Shown here one piece after another: positions 59,289 to 64,000 of a DNA stretch of 64,000 bases. Positions within the stretch are counted from its first letter, which is position 1, and every line of letters starts with the position of its first letter. The DNA lies in assembly GCA_002310195.1 (NCBI GenBank), contig DBYS01000011.1:7515-71514 (forward strand), in the 5' to 3' direction. Made by a program: the position numbers and the translations under genes. The notes under the pieces were generated by a model that did no database searches, was not told the origin of the DNA, and saw only the letters and a program-made list of their open reading frames with translations. This DNA is from Bacteroidales bacterium UBA1180 (GTDB lineage Bacteria; Bacteroidota; Bacteroidia; Bacteroidales; Paludibacteraceae).

Positions 59289-60369
59289 GCCGGAGCTGGA
59301 CGCTGCCATTCAGGCCGTGATAGACAGTGCGGCCTTCGTGAAAGGTGCACAGGTCGAGCAGTTTGCCCGACACCTGGAGTCGTACACCGGCGCGAAGCAC
59401 GTCATACCCGTAGCGAACGGCACGGAGGCGTTGCAGATAGCGCTGATGGCGCTGGGGCTGCGTCCCGGTGACGAGGTGATCACTCCTACGTTCACGTTCA
59501 TAGCTACCGCCGAGGTCGTAGCCCTGCTGGGGTTGACGCCGGTGGTGGTGGATGTAGAATGGGGCACGATGAACATGTCGGTGGAAGCCGTACGCAAAGC
59601 CATCACGCCGAGGACGAAAGCGATCGTGCCTGTTCACCTGTTCGGCCAGTGCGCAGATATTGAGCCGCTGCTGAGGATTGCGAAAGAGAAGAACCTGTAT
59701 GTGGTGGAAGATACGGCGCAAGCTATCGGCGCACGCTACACGTTCAGCGACGGCAGGACGACACAGGCGGGAACGATGGGAGACATAGGTTGCACGAGTT
59801 TCTTCCCCTCGAAGAACCTTGGCTGCTACGGCGACGGCGGTGCGTTGATGACCAACGATGACGAGCTGGCGCAGAAGATCCGCGTGATTGCCAACCACGG
59901 TATGACCGTTCGGTATCACCACGACATGATCGGTGTGAACTCGCGTCTGGACACTATCCAGGCGGCCGTGCTTGACACCAAGCTGCCGCACCTGGATGAG
60001 TACACAGCTGCACGTCAGCGTGCCGCGGCGTACTACGACCGGGTGTTCGCGGGTTGCGACAAGATCATCGTGCCCGAGCGCGCGGCATACAGCACGCACG
60101 TGTTCCACCAATACACGCTACGCATAGTAGGGGCAGACCGCAACGCCGTGCGCGAACGGCTGACAGCCGCCGGCGTGCCGGCAATGATATACTACCCTAT
60201 CCCGCTGCACATGCAGAAGGCCTATCAGGACTCGCGGTACAAACAGGGCGACTTCCCCGTAGCCGAACGATTGGCGGCGTGTGTGCTCTCGCTGCCGATG
60301 CACACCGAGCTTGACGACGAACAGTTAGAGTACATCACCGAGCAGGTGCTCAATGCCGTAAAATCATAA
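59239..60369 (+). CDS. DegT/DnrJ/EryC1/StrS-family PLP aminotransferase
   Basis: A 376-residue aminotransferase that transfers an amino group to a keto-sugar nucleotide, used in surface polysaccharide synthesis. Motifs: NGTEALQIAL near residue 60, GDEVITPTFTFIATAEV at 78-95, EDTAQAIGA near 157, and the PLP lysine Lys192 in FFPSKNLGCYGDGG. The ATG at 59239 is chosen over a TTG at 59230. Neighbours are not sugar genes, so the pathway is unknown. Confidence 0.92.
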   Translation: MTAIQMVDLQRQYRRIKPELDAAIQAVIDSAAFVKGAQVEQFARHLESYTGAKHVIPVANGTEALQIALMALGLRPGDEVITPTFTFIATAEVVALLGLTPVVVDVEWGTMNMSVEAVRKAITPRTKAIVPVHLFGQCADIEPLLRIAKEKNLYVVEDTAQAIGARYTFSDGRTTQAGTMGDIGCTSFFPSKNLGCYGDGGALMTNDDELAQKIRVIANHGMTVRYHHDMIGVNSRLDTIQAAVLDTKLPHLDEYTAARQRAAAYYDRVFAGCDKIIVPERAAYSTHVFHQYTLRIVGADRNAVRERLTAAGVPAMIYYPIPLHMQKAYQDSRYKQGDFPVAERLAACVLSLPMHTELDDEQLEYITEQVLNAVKS

Positions 60370-60404
60370 ATCAAAAATAGCCCGAAGGGCGACAAATCAC
60401 AAAT
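60362..60404 (+). repeat. Hairpin repeat between the aminotransferase and rpoN, related to coaBC insert
   Basis: ATCAAAAATAGCCC (60370-60383), GAA, GGGC, then GACAAATCACAAAT. Stem GCCC/GGGC at 60380-60390. The element fills the gap before rpoN. Confidence 0.85.
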
Positions 60405-60410
60405 AGTATA

Positions 60411-62003
60411 ATGGCTCTATCCTTAGCGCAAAAACAGGTATTACAGACCAAGCTCAGTCCCCAGCAGATCCAGATCGTACGGATGCTGGAGATCCCGGGT
60501 GTGGAGTTGCAGCGCCGTATCAACGAAGAGCTGCAGGAGAACCCTGCGCTGGACGAAGGCAAAGATCCCGAGCAGCTGCGCGAGGAGAACGAGCAGAAGC
60601 GCAGTGAGGATTTTGACGGCGAGGATTATCAGGATGATGACGGTTTGGACAAGGACTACAACGACGACGAGCCTGAGGAGCTCTACCCGAGCGAGAGCGT
60701 AGTAGATGGCAGCAAGACCTACGACAGCGATGACGAGGATTATGCCAACCCGCTCGATAATCCCGATTTCAACTACGACGCGTACATCAGTGACGACGAG
60801 ACGCCCGACTACAAGACCCGTATAACGAACTACGCCGACCCGCAGGAGACGATGGACTCGACGTTCACCGGTTCGCCTTCCCTGGTAGAGCACCTAAAGT
60901 CGCAGGTGTATCTGACCAAGATGACCAAGCCCGAACGGCATATAGCTAAGTTCGTGGTGGGGAACATCGACGAGGACGGCTACCTGCGCCGCACGGCCGA
61001 GGAGCTCGAAGATGACTTGGCATTCCGCGAGTCGCTCGTGGTGCCGCACGAGCTGATGGTGGATATAATCGACCAGATCAAGCAGTTCGACCCGGCCGGC
61101 GTAGGTGCGTACGACCTGAAGGAGTGTCTGCTCATCCAACTCGAGCAGCGCGAATCGACGCCTGCCAACCAGCGTGCCATACAGATACTGACCGAGCAGT
61201 TCGAGGCGTTCAGCCGCCGGCACTTTGAGCGCATACGCAGCAAGTACGGTCTGACGGAGGATGAGATGCACGACGTGATCAGCGAGATCGAGCACCTCAA
61301 CCCCACTCCGGGTGCAGCGTGGGCAGGCACAAGTTACGACACCCACGGCGCAACGATCATCCCGGACTTCCTCGTCGAGAACCGTGACGGCGAACTGGTG
61401 ATGCAGCTGCTGGACGGCGAGATACCCGACCTGCACGTGAGCACCGATTACCAGCAGATGATGAAGGATTATGCCGCCCGCAAGCACAACCTGACCGAGG
61501 CGGAGAAAGAGACGGTGCAGTTCGTAAAGTCGAAGATCGACAGCGCCAAGTGGTTCATCGACGCGATCAAGCAGCGCAACGAGACGCTGACACGAACGAT
61601 GATAGCGATCATCGAGGCGCAGCGCGACTTCTTCTACGAAGGCGACGACAGCGCGCTCAAGCCGATGATCCTGCAGGACATAGCCGACAAGACCGGTTAC
61701 GACGTATCGACCATCTCGCGCGTGAGCAACTCGAAGTACGTGCAGACGGAGTTCGGCGTGTTCCCGCTCAAGCACTTCTTCTCCGAAGGCATGCCGAACG
61801 TGGAGGGCGACGAGGTCTCGACGCGCGAGATCAAACAGGTGCTGCGTGAGATCATCGACCGCGAGGACAAAGCCCACCCGCTCAACGACGATGAGCTGGT
61901 GGCAGCAATGAAAGAAGCCGGTTACCCCATCGCGCGGCGCACGGTAAGCAAGTATCGCCAGCAGCTCGGCAAGACGATTGCGCGGCTCAGGAAACAGATG
62001 TAA
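60411..62003 (+). CDS. rpoN: RNA polymerase sigma-54 factor
   Basis: A 530-residue sigma-54. Region I is Gln/Leu-rich (QKQVLQTKLSPQQIQIVRML and GVELQRRINEELQENPALD), followed by an acidic Asp-rich stretch (about residues 60-140) longer than in many homologues, the core-binding domain and the C-terminal RpoN box ARRTVSKYRQQLG near residue 508. It needs AAA+ enhancer-binding proteins, none of which lie in the window. Confidence 0.95.
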   Translation: MALSLAQKQVLQTKLSPQQIQIVRMLEIPGVELQRRINEELQENPALDEGKDPEQLREENEQKRSEDFDGEDYQDDDGLDKDYNDDEPEELYPSESVVDGSKTYDSDDEDYANPLDNPDFNYDAYISDDETPDYKTRITNYADPQETMDSTFTGSPSLVEHLKSQVYLTKMTKPERHIAKFVVGNIDEDGYLRRTAEELEDDLAFRESLVVPHELMVDIIDQIKQFDPAGVGAYDLKECLLIQLEQRESTPANQRAIQILTEQFEAFSRRHFERIRSKYGLTEDEMHDVISEIEHLNPTPGAAWAGTSYDTHGATIIPDFLVENRDGELVMQLLDGEIPDLHVSTDYQQMMKDYAARKHNLTEAEKETVQFVKSKIDSAKWFIDAIKQRNETLTRTMIAIIEAQRDFFYEGDDSALKPMILQDIADKTGYDVSTISRVSNSKYVQTEFGVFPLKHFFSEGMPNVEGDEVSTREIKQVLREIIDREDKAHPLNDDELVAAMKEAGYPIARRTVSKYRQQLGKTIARLRKQM

Positions 62004-62639
62004 ATGAACAATACCCTATTCTATATTTCGCGAACGATATCGGCGGTGCTGTACCCGATGTTCATTCCTACGTACGGAATGCTGATATACTTCCTTGCAT
62101 TGCGTTCGCTGATCAGTTACCCTACACCGCTGATCCTGATCGGGATCTTCGGCACGCTGCTGTTCACCTGTCTGCTGCCGCTGTCGGTGATCCTGGTGAT
62201 GATCCACCGCGGCAATCTGACGGACATCTATATCAACGATCCCAAGCAGCGCACTATGCCGTACGTGTACTCGATCGTTTGCTACGGGTTCTGGGCGTAC
62301 TTCTGCTCGCAGGTGATGCATCTGCCGCGGTTCATTGTGCTGACAGCTATCGGTGCGACGGTTGTGCTGCTGATTGTGTTGCTGATCAACCGCACGTGGA
62401 AGATCAGCGCGCATTTGACCGCTCTCGGCGGGTTGTTCGGGGGGATGATGAGTTTCAGTCTGGCAACGGGCGTGAGTGCCACGTGGCCGCTTATCGGTTG
62501 CTCGGTGGCTGCCCTGCTGCTGATGTTCGCACGCGTGTATGACGAGTCGCACACTCCACTGCAGGTCGTTTGCGGCTACCTGCTCGGGACAGTGGCGACG
62601 TTTATTCCGAATCTCGTAGCGGAGGGACTAGGGAACTAG
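62004..62639 (+). CDS. PAP2-like membrane protein
   Basis: A 211-residue protein with about six helices. Remnants of the PAP2 phosphatase signature are NDPKQRTMPYV, LGGLFGGMMSF and RVYDESHTPLQVVCGYLLG, with the His of the last motif kept but a PSGH motif not evident, so catalysis is uncertain. It begins directly after the rpoN stop (TAA ATG). Lipid phosphate or isoprenoid recycling would be the family role. Confidence 0.7.
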   Translation: MNNTLFYISRTISAVLYPMFIPTYGMLIYFLALRSLISYPTPLILIGIFGTLLFTCLLPLSVILVMIHRGNLTDIYINDPKQRTMPYVYSIVCYGFWAYFCSQVMHLPRFIVLTAIGATVVLLIVLLINRTWKISAHLTALGGLFGGMMSFSLATGVSATWPLIGCSVAALLLMFARVYDESHTPLQVVCGYLLGTVATFIPNLVAEGLGN

Positions 62640-62675
62640 GAAACTAGGGGACTAGGATACCAGGAAACTAAAATG
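62628..62675. repeat. CTAG octamer array at the PAP2-like stop codon
   Basis: Six units of 8 bp: CTAGGGAA, CTAGGAAA, CTAGGGGA, CTAGGATA, CCAGGAAA, CTAAAATG. CTAG starts at 62628, 62636, 62644 and 62652. The TAG stop is in the second unit and the last unit contains the ATG of the next gene. Confidence 0.9.
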
Positions 62676-63710
62676 ATCAATTCCCGCACATATCGCTTGC
62701 TTTGCACGCTGCTGATGGCAGTGTGGCTGGCGTTGCCGGTGGCCAGCGGGCAAGAGAGTCCGCGGCTGCTGAGTGACGAGGCGCGGATCTTCCTGTGCAC
62801 ATGCAGTCCGGGTGAGGTGCTGTACGAACGTTACGGCCACACGGCACTGATGGTGATCGACAGCGAGCTGGGGATATCCGATGTGTATAACTACGGGATC
62901 TTCGATTTCTCGGCCGAGCACTTCTACTGGCGTTTTGTCAAGGGCGAGACGTACTACCAGCTCGGCAAGGAAGATGCCAACTGGTTCATCAAGAGTTACA
63001 CCTATAACGGTCGGCGCGTAGTGAATGTTCAGGAGTTACACCTGACGCACGAACAGAAAGATGCGATCTACCGCGCACTGATCGTCAATTACTACCCCGA
63101 GAACCGCACGTACCTGTACAACTTCGTGTTCGACAACTGTGCCACACGGCCGTACTATCTGCTGATGAACGCGCTAAGAGCCGACAGCTCGCAGGGAGCG
63201 GTGATCAGCTCGACCTACACCGGTGCGGAGGGCAAGACCTACCGCGAGTTTATCCGGCACTATACGCTGCGTGGCTCATGGAGCGACCTGGGCACGAATC
63301 TGCTGTTCGGTCCGAAAGCCGACAAGCCGATGGAGGGCGAGCAGCGCCTGTTCCTGCCCGAGGAGCTGATGTACTATATCCAGGAGGCCACGTTCGCCGA
63401 CGGCACACCGCTGGTGGACGGCAGCTATGTTCATCCGTTCGAGATAGAGCAGATACCTTGGTACGAGACGTGGTACTTCGGGTTGGCTGTGCTGTTCGCA
63501 GTGCTGGCTGCGCTCTCGCTGTACGACCGCAAACGCGGTGCACGAACCAAATGGGTGGACTATATCCTGTACGGCATATATATACTGCTGCTAGTGCTGG
63601 TGACGTTCCTCACGTTCTTTTCTATTCATCCGTTAGTAGGTTTCGGTCCGGACCTACTGATTATTCCTTCGATTCATTTATGCGCACGAATCATTTATCT
63701 TTGGCGCTGA
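62673..63710 (+). CDS. DUF4105 membrane-anchored protein
   Basis: A 345-residue exported protein. A signal peptide (LLCTLLMAVWLALPVASG) is followed by the DUF4105 domain (CSPGEVLYERYGHTALMVID, YNYGIFDFSAEHFYWRFVKG, YNFVFDNCATRPYYLL) with conserved His and Cys that make it papain-like in appearance. The C-terminal part has three helices (YFGLAVLFAVLAALSLYD, YILYGIYILLLVLVTFLTFF and a last one). It is a member of the lnb N-terminal-like family; substrate unknown. The next gene starts 30 bp before its end. Confidence 0.85.
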   Translation: MINSRTYRLLCTLLMAVWLALPVASGQESPRLLSDEARIFLCTCSPGEVLYERYGHTALMVIDSELGISDVYNYGIFDFSAEHFYWRFVKGETYYQLGKEDANWFIKSYTYNGRRVVNVQELHLTHEQKDAIYRALIVNYYPENRTYLYNFVFDNCATRPYYLLMNALRADSSQGAVISSTYTGAEGKTYREFIRHYTLRGSWSDLGTNLLFGPKADKPMEGEQRLFLPEELMYYIQEATFADGTPLVDGSYVHPFEIEQIPWYETWYFGLAVLFAVLAALSLYDRKRGARTKWVDYILYGIYILLLVLVTFLTFFSIHPLVGFGPDLLIIPSIHLCARIIYLWR

Positions 63711-64000
63711 TAGCGTTACTCACAAGCATAGCAACCTGTGCCGCACCGCGACTGACCGTAGCCGTGGTGGTGGACGGTATGCGTCAGGAGACGCTCGACC
63801 AGCTACGTCCATACTGGCAGCAGGGCGGTCTGCGCACGTTGTCGGAAGAGGCGTACCAGACCACTATCCGTTTTCCGCACATCGTGTATGGCGGTGCGGA
63901 GTGTGTGGCTACGCTCATGACCGGCACGACGCCCTCGGAGCACGGTGTAGCGGCAGATACGTACTTCCTACGCAGCGACCGCAAGCCGCACGCTATATTG
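63681..64000 (+). CDS. Alkaline phosphatase/phosphodiesterase-family protein, cut by the window end
   Basis: The first 106 residues of a secreted protein. Signal peptide LSLALIALLTSIATCAAP, then VAVVVDGMRQETLDQL with the metal-binding Asp, and CVATLMTGTTPSEHGVAADTY. This is the pattern of PafA-like Bacteroidetes alkaline phosphatases, but the stretch before MTGTTP reads HIVYGGAE, without the Thr nucleophile usually found there. The rest lies outside the window. Overlaps the DUF4105 gene by 30 bp. Confidence 0.75.

Overview
The window comes from a Bacteroidales chromosome, probably an uncultured gut-type lineage. The evidence is at least a dozen Bacteroidetes-type promoters (TTTG or CTTG, 20 bp, TAnnTTTG), a complete Rnf operon, a 530-residue RpoN, Rpb6-like omega, DUF3276, DUF2723 and DUF4252 proteins, and secreted proteins ending in a NG.L.ILRDG..Y...G tail. 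Housekeeping segments look GC-richer than the accessory segments at about 0.5-13 kb and 40-42 kb. All names come from reading motifs by eye; no database search was run.

0-16 kb: an accessory defence and DNA-repair island. After a small gene, one promoter (426-457) precedes 13 co-directional genes (485-15702) whose gaps are 30 bp or less or which overlap, ending at a strong terminator. The unit holds two cytosine-C5 methyltransferases, a McrB-like and a McrC-like protein (arrangement resembling LlaJI-type restriction-modification), Vsr, Ogt, a Mug-like glycosylase and a small acetyltransferase. Between the two methyltransferases sit an HD-domain protein, an ORC/Cdc6-like ATPase, a double Rossmann-like protein, an AlbA/Schlafen-type protein and a coiled-coil membrane protein. 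The HD-ATPase-Rossmann trio is the best candidate here for an undescribed defence module. Vsr, Mug and Ogt fit a logic of repairing damage such as 5-methylcytosine deamination.

16-31 kb: an ECF sigma/anti-sigma/DUF4252 operon, htpG and hpf, a giant InlB-repeat secreted protein followed by a 37-residue peptide gene, a FecCD permease, and a Cthe_2159-like lipoprotein, VTC, DUF4956, DUF2490 cluster. 31-40 kb: a minus-strand operon rseC-rnfBCDGEA-DUF2723 in which RnfB lacks its ferredoxin domain.

40-47 kb: a second accessory segment with tandem winged-helix genes, coupled small peptides, a strongly structured RNA candidate with a terminator, a four-helix membrane protein, a secreted protein whose C-type-lectin-like domain looks like the variable region of a diversity-generating retroelement (no reverse transcriptase in the window), and a hipBA module with twin palindromic operators.

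47-64 kb: core genes: bamD, rpoZ-like, coaBC; a minus-strand porin, imelysin, di-haem oxidoreductase, CcsBA operon facing a DUF542-hemerythrin-LuxR regulator; DUF3276; then nusB, yajC, ybbR-like, a DegT aminotransferase, rpoN, PAP2-like, DUF4105 and a truncated phosphodiesterase-family gene. Several junctions carry short tandem arrays that start at the upstream stop codon, and hairpin repeats lie inside htpG and coaBC without breaking the frames.
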